From positions 1 to 52,695 of the forward strand of contig JBOHVS010000089.1 of assembly GCA_050735975.1 (NCBI GenBank): a DNA stretch of 52,695 nt. The letters are read 5' to 3'. The translations under genes were made by a program, and so were the position numbers. The DNA comes from DATMBL01 sp050735975. GTDB lineage: Bacteria; Desulfobacterota; Binatia; UBA9968. The notes under the pieces are model-generated. The model was given only the letters and a program-made list of their open reading frames with translations, ran no database searches and was not told where the DNA came from. Shown here piece after piece: positions 35,318 through 44,101 of the stretch (position 1 is its first letter; every line of letters begins with the position of its first letter).

Positions 35318-35320
35318 CAA

Positions 35321-35434
35321 GATGGGATCGCCGCGCTCAACCCATCCTACAACCGCGCCTGACTAAGCGCGCGAGAACCGAGCAATATCAAGCAGCGGAG
35401 CGAATGAGATTCCTTCTCCCTCGACGGGAGAAGG
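35321..35434. repeat. Two REP-like palindromic elements between convergent genes
   Basis: 35321-35350 has GATGGG and CCCATC inverted arms with the core ATCGCCGCGCTCAA and a CCTAC tail, a pattern known from dispersed repeats in many bacteria. 35412-35434 is a perfect 9-bp stem CCTTCTCCC/GGGAGAAGG around TCGAC, followed by AGGATGAGGG. Both lie between the convergent ridA-like and amidohydrolase genes and may end transcription in both directions. Confidence 0.6.
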
Positions 35435-35474
35435 AGAGGATGAGGGCGCAAAAATTGTTGACGCGGACGCTCCA

Positions 35475-36569
35475 TCACAGCTTTTCAGTTAATCCGTAAA
35501 ACCGCTCAGCATTGCGGCATCGAATGGCATCCTTATCTTCTTCGGCGAGCCTCTGATTCTCCTCAAGCTCTTCCAGTTCCGCCTTGCAGGTATCGTTGTT
35601 GACTTCGTGTGGAAAGTCGGACGAGAAGATGAACGGCTTGTTGCCGACGATGTTTACGGCGAAGGGGAGGGTCAATTCATCGCCTTCTACCCCGACGAAG
35701 ATACGTCCTTCGTCCACATGACGCTTGATGTGATCGGTAATCGATTCTTGGTCGCCCAGCTTTAAAAATCGGCCGCGTGGATCGTGCTGCACGTGGCTGT
35801 TCCAGGAACGCTCAAAACGTTCGATGCAGTTCACAAACCAGCCCGACCCGGCTTCCATAAATCCGAAGCGCACTTTTGGATATTTATCGAATACCCCGTT
35901 GAAGAGAATTCCGGCAAAGTTGACCATCTGACCGAATGGATGACCCAAAGCGTTGACCGGCGCGTAGGGACTCATATCATCCAGCCCCATATGGTCATGG
36001 ACTCCGCCGTGGATGCCGATAGCGCACTGGAGACGATCGGCTTCTTCATAGATCGGCCAGTAACGGTCGTCTCCGAGCTGATTCTGCTGCTGCATGGCCC
36101 CGGTGCTCGGCAACATCGCGCCGCAGAAGCCGAGCTCTCGAACGATACGGCGCAATTCCTTGACGGCTTCGGCAGGCTCCTGCAGCGGAATTAAGCCGAG
36201 AGCCTGAAACCTCGAGCTCTTTGTGAGATATTCGTCGTACATCCAGTCATTGTACGCGCGCGCCAACTCAATCGCCCAATCGCGGCTAACCACTCGGCCA
36301 AACGATAACCCGTTTGTCGGATAGAGGACTGCGCTTGCAAGGCCGACGTCTTCCATAAAGTCCAACCAACCTTCGCGGCCGACTTTGGCAAAGGCGCCGG
36401 GCGGGAGAAAATGGGCATTGGCTGCATGGAGATGGTCGTTAGGTGGGTAGGGTCCCCGCGCGGCCCCGAAGCGGCCGCGATATTGCTCCGGCATCCGCGC
36501 CGCGATCGCCGAATGATCCTCTACAACGTGCCCGTCGCCATCGATGATTTTGTATTTTTGGCTTGCCAT
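35475..36569 (-). CDS. ACMSD-like amidohydrolase (Amidohydrolase_2), tandem copy 2
   Basis: 364 aa. The metal-binding start is D10-G-D-G-H14-V-V-E17, a DxxxH-xx-E variant of the HxH motif found in this group. Later ligands are in 'GIHGGVHDH' (His) and 'FSSDFPHE' (Asp). The family performs decarboxylation or hydrolysis of aromatic acids and lactones (ACMSD, LigY-like, 2,6-dihydroxybenzoate decarboxylase). The paralogue at 36585 is 15 bp upstream, so this is the second gene of a two-gene operon that arose by tandem duplication. Confidence 0.8.
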   Translation of the reverse strand: MASQKYKIIDGDGHVVEDHSAIAARMPEQYRGRFGAARGPYPPNDHLHAANAHFLPPGAFAKVGREGWLDFMEDVGLASAVLYPTNGLSFGRVVSRDWAIELARAYNDWMYDEYLTKSSRFQALGLIPLQEPAEAVKELRRIVRELGFCGAMLPSTGAMQQQNQLGDDRYWPIYEEADRLQCAIGIHGGVHDHMGLDDMSPYAPVNALGHPFGQMVNFAGILFNGVFDKYPKVRFGFMEAGSGWFVNCIERFERSWNSHVQHDPRGRFLKLGDQESITDHIKRHVDEGRIFVGVEGDELTLPFAVNIVGNKPFIFSSDFPHEVNNDTCKAELEELEENQRLAEEDKDAIRCRNAERFYGLTEKL

Positions 36570-36584
36570 GCCTTGACTCCTATG

Positions 36585-37682
36585 TCACTCACCCGCAAGT
36601 TGGTAGAAGCGCTGCGAATTGCGGAAAAGAATCGCCTCTTTGTCGCCGGCTGTCAGTTGCGGATTTTCGCGCAGTTCTTCCAGCTCATGTTTGCAGGTCT
36701 CCGCGTCAACTTCATGGGGGTAGTCGGTAGAGAAGACGAATGGCTTATTGCCGGCAATCCGCACCGCCTCCGCGATCGTTAACTCTTCGCCTTCACAGCC
36801 GACAAAGACCCGGCCGTCGTCGATGTGACGGAGAATGTAATCGATGATCTTCTCCCCCTTGCGCAGCTGGAGGAAACGGCTGCGCGGATCGTGCTGTACG
36901 TGGCTTTCCCAGGAGCCGGTGAAGCGTTCCATGCAGGTCAGCAGCCAGGCAGAGCCGGCTTCCATGAAGCCGATTCTCAATCCGGGAAATTTATCGAGAA
37001 TACCGTTGAAGATAATACCGGCAAAACAGATCATCTGGCTCATGGGGTGGCCGAGCGCGTTGATCGGAGCGTACGGCGTGAGATCATCCATCAGCAATCC
37101 TTCGTGCGCGCCGCCGTGGACGGCAATGGCACAACCCAGCCGCTCTGCTTCGCCATAGATTGACCAGTACTTCTCGGAGCCCAGGTGCGGCATGTTCGCG
37201 CCCATAGAAGGCAGCATGGCGCCGCAAAAGCCAAGGTCGCGCACGATTCGCCGCAGCTCGATTACCGCTTCCGCGGGCTCTTGCAGCGGGATCAGTCCCA
37301 TCGCTTTGAACCGGCTGCTCTTCGACACGTACGTGTCACAAATCCAGTTGTTGTATGCGCGGGCCAACTCTATGGCCCAGTCCCGGCTTACGATCTTACC
37401 AAATGCGAGACCGGCGCTGGTGTAGAGCACTGTCGTGCCGATACCGACCTCCTCGAGGAAAGTTTCCCAACCCTCGCGTCCAACGTTGGCGAAGGCGCCG
37501 CGCGGCGTAAAGTGGCGGTTGGCCGAGTGCAAATGATCGATGGGCGGAAACGGGCTCCGACCGCGCGCGTCGGAAAAGCTTCTGCCGGCATAATCTTCGG
37601 GCATGTACTTCCAGATCGTTGCGATGTCTTCAACTACGTGGCCATCACCATCAATGATCTTGTGCTGATTCGCTGTGTTCAT
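36585..37682 (-). CDS. ACMSD-like amidohydrolase (Amidohydrolase_2), tandem copy 1
   Basis: 365 aa and colinear with the next gene over its full length (shared DGDGHVVED, SRDWAIELARAYN, LGLIPLQEPAEAV-like and VQHDPR-RFL blocks). Metal ligands are in DGDGHVVED, AVHGGAHEG (His) and FSTDYPHE (Asp). It starts at 37682 and ends 15 bp before its paralogue. The pair probably acts on related aromatic or lactone substrates, or as a heteromer. A regulator of the TetR family ends 160 bp upstream, but it belongs to the efflux operon. Confidence 0.8.
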   Translation of the reverse strand: MNTANQHKIIDGDGHVVEDIATIWKYMPEDYAGRSFSDARGRSPFPPIDHLHSANRHFTPRGAFANVGREGWETFLEEVGIGTTVLYTSAGLAFGKIVSRDWAIELARAYNNWICDTYVSKSSRFKAMGLIPLQEPAEAVIELRRIVRDLGFCGAMLPSMGANMPHLGSEKYWSIYGEAERLGCAIAVHGGAHEGLLMDDLTPYAPINALGHPMSQMICFAGIIFNGILDKFPGLRIGFMEAGSAWLLTCMERFTGSWESHVQHDPRSRFLQLRKGEKIIDYILRHIDDGRVFVGCEGEELTIAEAVRIAGNKPFVFSTDYPHEVDAETCKHELEELRENPQLTAGDKEAILFRNSQRFYQLAGE

Positions 37683-37842
37683 GCTTTCTCCCCCAGGAAA
37701 GGTTCAATGACTTCTTTATACCTTAAGTGGAAAAAGGTCCAGTTTGTCAGGTCTGAATCAGCCCCGGGCATCGGTTGGTGTATCGCGCGTGCTGCCGCCT
37801 GAAATGCTCAACAGCTTGCGGAAACAGTATGAATAATGCGGG

Positions 37843-38535
37843 TTAGGATGCGGTCTCGTGCTTGTCGTCAACGCAAAGGAGAGACAAAAATCCAATCAAT
37901 CGGGCGGTATCATCCTCGAGCGACGCTTCACTGAAACCCATCATTCGCCGATGAGCAGCGCCGATGGCCATTTCGTTGACGCAGAAGGCGGCCGTATCCG
38001 TATCCATTTGGAGAAAGATTTTCTGCGCAATGCCATCCTCCAAGATAGACTTGATCCTGCCTTGTTGGATTCCTCTGTTGCGCAGAAGACGGCGCCATTT
38101 CTTTCTTTCGCGCGGATTTTCAAGCAACCATCGAAATAGCAGACTGGTCCGTAGCATATCCTTATGGTGTTCCAAAGTCGCCAACTGGGCGGTGACAATC
38201 TGGCAGAGGCGGTCCCAAGGAGCCGCCCCCTGATCGACGCTGTCTTGAATCTCTTGCAGCATCTCGGCAGTTGTTTTTTCCAACGTTTCCAGGATCATTT
38301 CGTCCTTGTTGCGAAAATAGAGATAAATAGCGCCTTTGGTGATTCCCGCCAGCTCGGCGACGCGTTCCATGGTTACGGAGTCGAATCCGGAGACCGCGAT
38401 GACCTGGCGGGTCGCGTCCAGGAGAGCCTGGCGGCGAAATTTCTGCAGGATGTCCTTTTTGGTAAGACGCGTCACGCTGCCGTTGACTGCGCCGGGGTTT
38501 CGTGAAGGATAAGTAGCCATTGTCTCTTTCGTCAT
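37843..38535 (-). CDS. TetR/AcrR family transcriptional regulator
   Basis: 230 aa from ATG 38535, whose ATGA overlaps the stop of the RND permease gene; ATG 38520 after GAAAGAG is an alternative. The DNA-binding domain has 'SVTMERVAELAGITKGAIYL' and YFRNKDEM, the standard TetR recognition helix and following signature. The C-terminal ligand domain is not specific. As last gene of the adaptor-permease-regulator operon it is translated in fixed ratio with the pump and probably represses the operon from the palindrome at 43004-43037. Confidence 0.85.
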   Translation of the reverse strand: MTKETMATYPSRNPGAVNGSVTRLTKKDILQKFRRQALLDATRQVIAVSGFDSVTMERVAELAGITKGAIYLYFRNKDEMILETLEKTTAEMLQEIQDSVDQGAAPWDRLCQIVTAQLATLEHHKDMLRTSLLFRWLLENPRERKKWRRLLRNRGIQQGRIKSILEDGIAQKIFLQMDTDTAAFCVNEMAIGAAHRRMMGFSEASLEDDTARLIGFLSLLCVDDKHETAS

Positions 38536-41500
38536 CGACTCGGCACGCGAACCCGCCGCACAAAGAGGCGCTTGAAGCGGGCTGCGCTGGGCCAGCGCAG
38601 TGATCGCGCGGCATCCTCGAACATCGAGTACGCCACCGGAGTTACCAGCAAAGTCAATAGCAGGCACAGTGTCTGCCCGCCGATGACAACCACAGCGACG
38701 GCGCGCCGTTCTTCAGCTCCCGGCCCCGAGCCGATCGCCAACGGCAGCATTCCAGCGACCAGCGTCATGGTGGTCATCAATATAGGACGCAACCGGTCGC
38801 GGTTGGCTTGAATAATCGCCGGCATTCGCTCCATGCCCGCCTCACGCAGCTTGTTCATATGGTCGATCTGCAGGATGGAATTTTTCTTGACTACTCCGAA
38901 GAGCACGAGGATGCCGAGAGCGGAGTAGAGGTTCAACGTGTTGCCTGTGGCCCAGAGCGAGAGTAGCGCAAAGGGCACTGAGAGCGGCAATGAGAGTAGA
39001 ATCGTCAGCGGATGGATCGTGCTTTCGTACTGCGCGGCAAGAATCATGTACATGAAGATGATGGAGAGAAGAAAAGCCCACAGAAACTCGGTGAACGTGC
39101 GCTCCAACTCGCGCCCGCGGCCCGAGACGCTGGTCGTGTAGCCGATCGGCAGGTTCATCTCGCCGACCGCTTGATGCAGGGCCTCGAGACGGTCGGCAAG
39201 GGCGAAGCCAGGCGCGATCTGAGCTCGCATGCTAACCTGACGCTGCCGATCCAGCCGGTCGATACGCGAGGCGCTTTTAGCGGGTTCAACTTTCACCAGG
39301 TTGTCGAGCCGCACCAGACCGGCCCCGCCGCGCGGCACATAGAGCCGCGAAATCGTGGCGGTGGTGTCGCGGTCTTGTTGCGCGAGACGCAGTTGGACGT
39401 CATATTCTTCGTTCACCGTAGGGTCGTGAAAGCGCGATACTTCCTCGTCGCCGCCGACCATAAGGCGCAAAGCCGTGGCGATATGTTCGGTATCCACGTT
39501 GAGATCGGCGGCGCGCTTGCGGTCAATGATGACTCGGAGCTCCGGCCTGTCGAGCTTGAGCGTCGTGTCGGCATCGATGATGCCCAGAGCTTTCGAGCGG
39601 ATTCGCAGTTCCTCGGCATAAGCCGCCAGCGTCTCCAGATCCGGACCTCGGAAGACGAAGTCGATGTCGTAATTAGCGCTGCCGATGTTGAAGGACCTCA
39701 GGTTACGGACCGAAATGCGCAAATCCCTGAATTTTGCCAGCTGGCGGCGAACTTGCTGCATCACGTCGCGCTGCGACGTGTTCCTGAAGGCCATCCAGGG
39801 CTGGCCGTTCCAGGTCTCGCGCCAAAGCCGGCCGATGGAGAAGATCCGTTCTCCGTGGGGCGCGATGCGCACGTAGCAGCCGCCTGTGACCACGCCTGAC
39901 AGAAAGCTCCCGCCCGCATCGCAAAGCATCAGGCGAACCAAAGGCACGGCGCGTATCTCGCTCTCCACCGCGCGCATAATTTGATCCATGGCGGCGAGGC
40001 TGGTGCCCTCGGGCGCCCTGATGTTGAGGTCGAACTCGGCCTCGTCCACGTTGCTGGGAATGTACTCCTGGCGGACGAGGTTATAGAGCGGCACCGAGGA
40101 CAACACGATCGCAGCGGCGACCAGCATCATGGCGACCCGGTGATTCATGGCCAGCGTGAGCATCCGTTCGTAGCGCCGGTCGATCCATCCATAGAAGCCG
40201 CGGCGAGAGCGCGCATGATTGCCGCCCGAGCCCGCGTGTTCCGCCCGCAGGAGGCGCGCGCTCATCATGGGCGTGAGCGTGAAGGAAACCAGCAAGCTGA
40301 CCATCACCGCTACCGCGGCGGTGAGCCCGAACTGGTAGAGAAAACGCCCGGAGATGCTCGACATGAAAGAGACAGGGACAAAGATCACGACCAGGCTGAA
40401 AGTCGTGGCCATAACGGCGGTCCCGATTTCCGCCGTTGCCGCGCGCGCCGCCTCAAAGGGCTTCATGGATTTTTCTTCGACGAAACGGAAGATGTTTTCC
40501 AGTACGACGATGGCGTCGTCGATGACGATGCCCACCATCAAAACCAGCGCGAGCATCGTCACGCTGTTGAGCGTGAAGTCGAGCGCCCACATCATTCCAA
40601 AGGTCGAGATTACGGAGGCCGGGATAGCCACAGCGGCAATCACGGTGGAGCGCCAGCTCCGCATAAACGCCAGCACGACCAATGAGGCGAGGATGCTGCC
40701 CAGGATCAGGTGAACGTTGATCTCGTGCAGCGCGGCGTAGATGTAGCGCGACTGGTCACGGATAACCTCGATCTTCACGTCTGCCGGCAACTGTTTCGCG
40801 ACCCGCGCGAGGTTCTCTTTTACAGCCTCGATGACGGCGACGGTGTTGGCGCCGGACTGGCGACGGATTTGGACTTGGACTGTAGGAACGCCGTTGAGGC
40901 GTGCGATGGAGCGTTGTTCCTTCGTTCCGTCTTCGGCCCAGCCGATGTCCCGGATGCGAATGGGCGCGCCCTTCACGGTTGTTATCACGAGATCGTTAAA
41001 AGCCCGGGGATCGAGGATGCGCCCCATCGTGCGCAGCACCTCCTCATGCGCGCCGCCAGTGACGTTGCCGCCGGGCGTATCGGCGTTCTGCCGCTGGATG
41101 GCGTCGCGAACGGCGGTGATGGGAATTTGATACGCAGCGAGGCGGTCGGCGTCCACCCAAACGTTGATCGCCCGCTCCAATTCCCCGACAAGGCGCACCT
41201 CGCCGACCCCGGCGGCCCGCTCGAGTTGCACCTTGACGATCTTGTCGGCGATTTCCGTTAGCTCCCGCGGGGATCGATCGCCCGAAACGGTAATCGTGAG
41301 GATTGGCGAGTCCTCGTTGTTGAATTTCGAGATGACGGGCGGGTCGGTGTCGCGTGGCAACCGGCGTAAAACCGTAGCCACGCGGTCGCGCACGTCCTGG
41401 GCGGCGCTGTCGATGTCGCGATCCAGGTTAAAAGTGGCGATGACGTACGAGGCGCCCTGGCCCGAAATCGAGCGCAGCTCATCGATTCCTTCAACGGTAT

Positions 41501-41717
41501 TGACGACCTCTTCGATGGGCTGAGAAATGACGGTTTCGATTTCTTCCGGCGAGGCGCCGGGAAGCGAGGTGCGGACGGTTACGTTGGGCAGATCCACGGA
41601 CGGGAAGCGGTCCACGCCCAGACGGAAGTAACTCGCCGCGCCGACGACCACCAGGGCGAGAATAATCATCGAGGCGAAAACGGGCCGCCGAACGCAAATT
41701 TCCGCTAGCTTCTGCAT
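38532..41717 (-). CDS. RND efflux transporter permease (AcrB/HAE1 family)
   Basis: 1061 aa, typical length. Visible hallmarks are the N-terminal first helix (FASMIILALVVVGAASYF), the porter-domain start 'FPSVDLPNVTVRTSLPGASP', the proton-relay pair in GIVIDDAIVVLENIFRF of helix 4, and the C-terminal repeat half (LLSLPLSVPFALLSLW). It sits in the inner membrane as a trimer and expels hydrophobic compounds by proton antiport through an outer-membrane channel. No TolC-like gene is in the window. The start overlaps the adaptor stop (TGATG). Confidence 0.92.
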   Translation of the reverse strand: MQKLAEICVRRPVFASMIILALVVVGAASYFRLGVDRFPSVDLPNVTVRTSLPGASPEEIETVISQPIEEVVNTVEGIDELRSISGQGASYVIATFNLDRDIDSAAQDVRDRVATVLRRLPRDTDPPVISKFNNEDSPILTITVSGDRSPRELTEIADKIVKVQLERAAGVGEVRLVGELERAINVWVDADRLAAYQIPITAVRDAIQRQNADTPGGNVTGGAHEEVLRTMGRILDPRAFNDLVITTVKGAPIRIRDIGWAEDGTKEQRSIARLNGVPTVQVQIRRQSGANTVAVIEAVKENLARVAKQLPADVKIEVIRDQSRYIYAALHEINVHLILGSILASLVVLAFMRSWRSTVIAAVAIPASVISTFGMMWALDFTLNSVTMLALVLMVGIVIDDAIVVLENIFRFVEEKSMKPFEAARAATAEIGTAVMATTFSLVVIFVPVSFMSSISGRFLYQFGLTAAVAVMVSLLVSFTLTPMMSARLLRAEHAGSGGNHARSRRGFYGWIDRRYERMLTLAMNHRVAMMLVAAAIVLSSVPLYNLVRQEYIPSNVDEAEFDLNIRAPEGTSLAAMDQIMRAVESEIRAVPLVRLMLCDAGGSFLSGVVTGGCYVRIAPHGERIFSIGRLWRETWNGQPWMAFRNTSQRDVMQQVRRQLAKFRDLRISVRNLRSFNIGSANYDIDFVFRGPDLETLAAYAEELRIRSKALGIIDADTTLKLDRPELRVIIDRKRAADLNVDTEHIATALRLMVGGDEEVSRFHDPTVNEEYDVQLRLAQQDRDTTATISRLYVPRGGAGLVRLDNLVKVEPAKSASRIDRLDRQRQVSMRAQIAPGFALADRLEALHQAVGEMNLPIGYTTSVSGRGRELERTFTEFLWAFLLSIIFMYMILAAQYESTIHPLTILLSLPLSVPFALLSLWATGNTLNLYSALGILVLFGVVKKNSILQIDHMNKLREAGMERMPAIIQANRDRLRPILMTTMTLVAGMLPLAIGSGPGAEERRAVAVVVIGGQTLCLLLTLLVTPVAYSMFEDAARSLRWPSAARFKRLFVRRVRVPSR

Positions 41718-42925
41718 CAGTTCACCACCGTCACGGGCTGGCCGCTGACGAGATTCCCCGGCTTTACAATGACCCGATCTCCCGGCGACACGCCTTCCGT
41801 AATCTCTACGGCTTTTCCAATGCGGCGGCCGGTGCGCACGCGCTTTTCAACGGCCTTACCGTCAGCTACTGTAAGCACCTTTTCAATACCAGCGAATATA
41901 ATGACCGCTTCGCCGGGCACCGTAACCACATCCTGGCCGGCCTCCACGACGATTTCCGCCTTCGCGAAGGAGCCGGGCCGAAGCAGAAGCTGCTCGTTGG
42001 GCACCTCGGCTTCTACGAGCAAGGTTCGGTTATCCTCGCTGATGGCGGGAGACAGGCGCGCGACGCGGCCCTGGTATTCGTCGGGATCGCCCTCGACTGT
42101 GAGGCGCACCTGCTGCCCGATGCGCACGAACGCAGCCTCTCGCTCAGGCACGGCGAGGCGCAGCCGCAGAGGATCCATCCGCACCAAGGTTACAACGGGC
42201 GAACCTGCCGCCAGATACTCGCCCACCGACGCCTGGCGTTGTCTTACGGCGCCATCTATGGGTGAGACAATTGACGTATCGGCGAGTTGCTGGCGCGCAA
42301 TTTCGAGTTCGGAGCGACGTTGGGCCAGCATCCCCTGGCGGTTTCGGACTTCTTCGAGGGCATCTTGATAGCGCGACTCCGCGACCGTGAGCTGAGAAAC
42401 GGCAGCATCGAGTTCGGCGCGGGCGATCAAGTCACGCTCCGAAAGCTCGAGCATCCGATCGTGGGTTAATCTGGCCTGTTTTAGCACGGCCGCCGCTCCG
42501 CGGACGACTCCTGTTTGCTCCGGATCGACCCGGTCGTTCGTGCCTTCGGGAGTGAGCCCGAGGAGGACGCGCGCTTGCTGCAAGGCGGCTTCCGCTTGCT
42601 GCACACGCAACCTGTAGTCATTGGGATCGATGCGCGCGACGGTCTGGCCTTTCCGCACACGGCTGCCGAGATCGACGTTGATTTCGCTTAGGCGCCCGAC
42701 GACCTTCGCGCCGAGTAGCACTTGGTCTTCAGCGGCAAGTGTCCCTGTGGCGCTGACGGTGCGCGCAACGCGCGCCTCCGCAGCCGGCACGACGCGTACC
42801 TGACGGGGCAGGCTGTCGTTTTCGGGGAGCGGAGTGGCCGAGGGTTCCCGGCCGCAACCAGCAAGAGCGGTAGCGGCGGCTATGATGACAAGCAAGGACG
42901 CGAGTCGGATGGCTCTGAAAGTCAT
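41717..42925 (-). CDS. RND efflux periplasmic adaptor (membrane-fusion) lipoprotein
   Basis: 402 aa from ATG 42925, which puts a lipobox (ALAGC) in the right place; the longer frame from 43012 would bury it. The domain order is lipoyl half (GAKVVGRLSEINVDLGSRV), helical hairpin (AEAALQQARVL ... ELEIARQQLADTS), lipoyl half (IVSPIDGAVRQRQASVGEYL), beta-barrel and membrane-proximal domain. It bridges the permease to an outer-membrane factor. It is the first gene of the operon, and its stop overlaps the permease start. Confidence 0.9.
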   Translation of the reverse strand: MTFRAIRLASLLVIIAAATALAGCGREPSATPLPENDSLPRQVRVVPAAEARVARTVSATGTLAAEDQVLLGAKVVGRLSEINVDLGSRVRKGQTVARIDPNDYRLRVQQAEAALQQARVLLGLTPEGTNDRVDPEQTGVVRGAAAVLKQARLTHDRMLELSERDLIARAELDAAVSQLTVAESRYQDALEEVRNRQGMLAQRRSELEIARQQLADTSIVSPIDGAVRQRQASVGEYLAAGSPVVTLVRMDPLRLRLAVPEREAAFVRIGQQVRLTVEGDPDEYQGRVARLSPAISEDNRTLLVEAEVPNEQLLLRPGSFAKAEIVVEAGQDVVTVPGEAVIIFAGIEKVLTVADGKAVEKRVRTGRRIGKAVEITEGVSPGDRVIVKPGNLVSGQPVTVVN

Positions 42926-43003
42926 CGTGATAAGTTCCAGAGTTGCGAGTAAGTCATGGGTCCTAATAGCCCTTAGAAAAATACCGGTCAAGCCCAGCCC
43001 TGC

Positions 43004-43037
43004 TGAACACACGTTTAGTAGACTAAATCATCGTTCA
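43004..43037. promoter_or_regulatory. Candidate TetR operator upstream of the efflux operon
   Basis: A 34-bp region between the adaptor gene and the divergent lipoprotein gene has outer arms TGAAC (43004-43008) and GTTCA (43033-43037) and a perfect inner repeat TTTAGT-AG-ACTAAA (43014-43027). Such dyads are typical TetR-family operators. It lies about 80 bp from the start of the adaptor gene and 67 bp from the lipoprotein start, so it could regulate both. Confidence 0.45.
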
Positions 43038-43103
43038 ATAGATGACAAGCCTTGTCAGAGCTGGGCGAACCGGAAGAATTACCCTTCTGGCGAGAACCGA
43101 AAT

Positions 43104-43769
43104 ATGGTATCTTTGCGGGCCATGATCTCGCATCGCGTGGGGTCCTTGATTCTGCTAATGCTTCTCGGCTGTGCACCGGCAAATGTCAGCCCGGGCATGA
43201 CCTTTCTGGCCGGCCTAAACCACTACCAAGTAGAGATGGCTCGGCTTGAAAGCAGGCCAGATCGCTGGTTCGACAGGCAAAGGCTGGGCGAATCGCTGAA
43301 GCAAACCCACCTCGTGACAATGGGTGGATCGAGAGAGTTTAATCGGCTGATCGATCTGGACGTCCGGAGGAGAGAATTCGTCATTGCGCTGCGCGATCCG
43401 TCGCTTCGGCCGGACCGCGCTAAAGAGATTAGAGCGGAACTGCCGGCGATGCAGCGAAACATGGACGATCTCAAGGGAGTGATCAAAAGGCAGCTTTCGG
43501 CCGCCGAGCTGCGCGCCCACGAACAGCCGCAAGTGATTGAAACCGTTGCGGCCATTGGGCTGCTTCATCTTGGCTTGGACGGCTTTTCAGGCAGCAACAG
43601 TTTCGCATACCCATCTGTCCGGGCCGTAAAAGTGGGCCAGTATCTCGTAACAGATCACGGCAATGTAACAACTGTCAGAACGCCGGAAGGGCAAACGTAC
43701 CGATGCGCGCTGATTCTGGTTCAAGATGAAGGCGCGGGGATCCGTTGCGAGCCGCCGAGCGGGAAATAG
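43104..43769 (+). CDS. Predicted lipoprotein of unknown function
   Basis: 221 aa from ATG 43104; ATG 43122 is also possible. A lipobox (SLILLMLLGCAP) follows within 25 residues, so the mature protein is lipid-anchored. The middle is helical and charged ('RDPSLRPDRAKEIRAELPAM'), and the C-terminal part (VRAVKVGQYLVTDHGNVTTV, RTPEGQTYRC) looks like a small beta domain with two cysteines. I do not recognise the family. It is divergent from the efflux operon and may be under the same operator. The frame extends upstream without stop to 42834, but that part overlaps the adaptor gene. Confidence 0.7.
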   Translation: MVSLRAMISHRVGSLILLMLLGCAPANVSPGMTFLAGLNHYQVEMARLESRPDRWFDRQRLGESLKQTHLVTMGGSREFNRLIDLDVRRREFVIALRDPSLRPDRAKEIRAELPAMQRNMDDLKGVIKRQLSAAELRAHEQPQVIETVAAIGLLHLGLDGFSGSNSFAYPSVRAVKVGQYLVTDHGNVTTVRTPEGQTYRCALILVQDEGAGIRCEPPSGK

Positions 43770-43816
43770 TTAGTTCGCTTTCAAGTCCCTGGCCCGGAAT
43801 ATTCACGCCTTAAACG

Positions 43817-44068
43817 TCAAGGGAGTCCGTCCGACCGCTTGAACCTGCGCCATTCGCCGCTCCAGTCGCAGCCGCATGCTTTGCAATACCACTCGGCCAT
43901 GCCTTCCCATTCCTCGCGATTAGCGAGAACCGCTTTGCCTTTTTTCAATGCTTTGTTTTGTGCGGGCGTGGGAACGCCGTGGATGATCGGAACGATGTCA
44001 GCGGAGCCGCACTCGGGACAGGCGGGTGTCTTCCTTGCTCGTTTTGTTTTGGTTTGAGTCTTCGCCAT
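43817..44068 (-). CDS. Small zinc-ribbon protein
   Basis: 83 aa from ATG 44068 (GTG 44095 is an alternative start). A basic N-terminus (KTQTKTKRARKTP) leads to Cys-Pro-Glu-Cys (residues 17-20), and a second pair Cys-Lys-Ala-Cys-Gly-Cys lies near residue 63. This is a treble-clef or zinc-ribbon arrangement, with IIHGVPTPAQNKALKKGKAV between. It probably binds nucleic acid or protein; no function is known. The gene lies 33 bp downstream of the TAXI gene on the same strand. Confidence 0.65.
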   Translation of the reverse strand: MAKTQTKTKRARKTPACPECGSADIVPIIHGVPTPAQNKALKKGKAVLANREEWEGMAEWYCKACGCDWSGEWRRFKRSDGLP

Positions 44069-44101
44069 CCTGTCGCTACTCGTCGGGAGAGGCACCGGAA
44101 T

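Noticed and set aside
34160..35320. 386-codon open frame on the minus strand over the amidase gene
   Set aside because: It is the antisense shadow of the amidase and RidA-like genes, which have clear catalytic motifs; it has no domain and no ribosome-binding site.
39012..39899. 295-codon plus-strand frame inside the RND permease gene
   Set aside because: Antisense to a full-length permease in a high-GC region; composition is that of a shadow frame.
42834..43103. Upstream extension of the lipoprotein frame
   Set aside because: It would overlap the adaptor gene and the candidate operator, and would remove the lipobox from the N-terminus.
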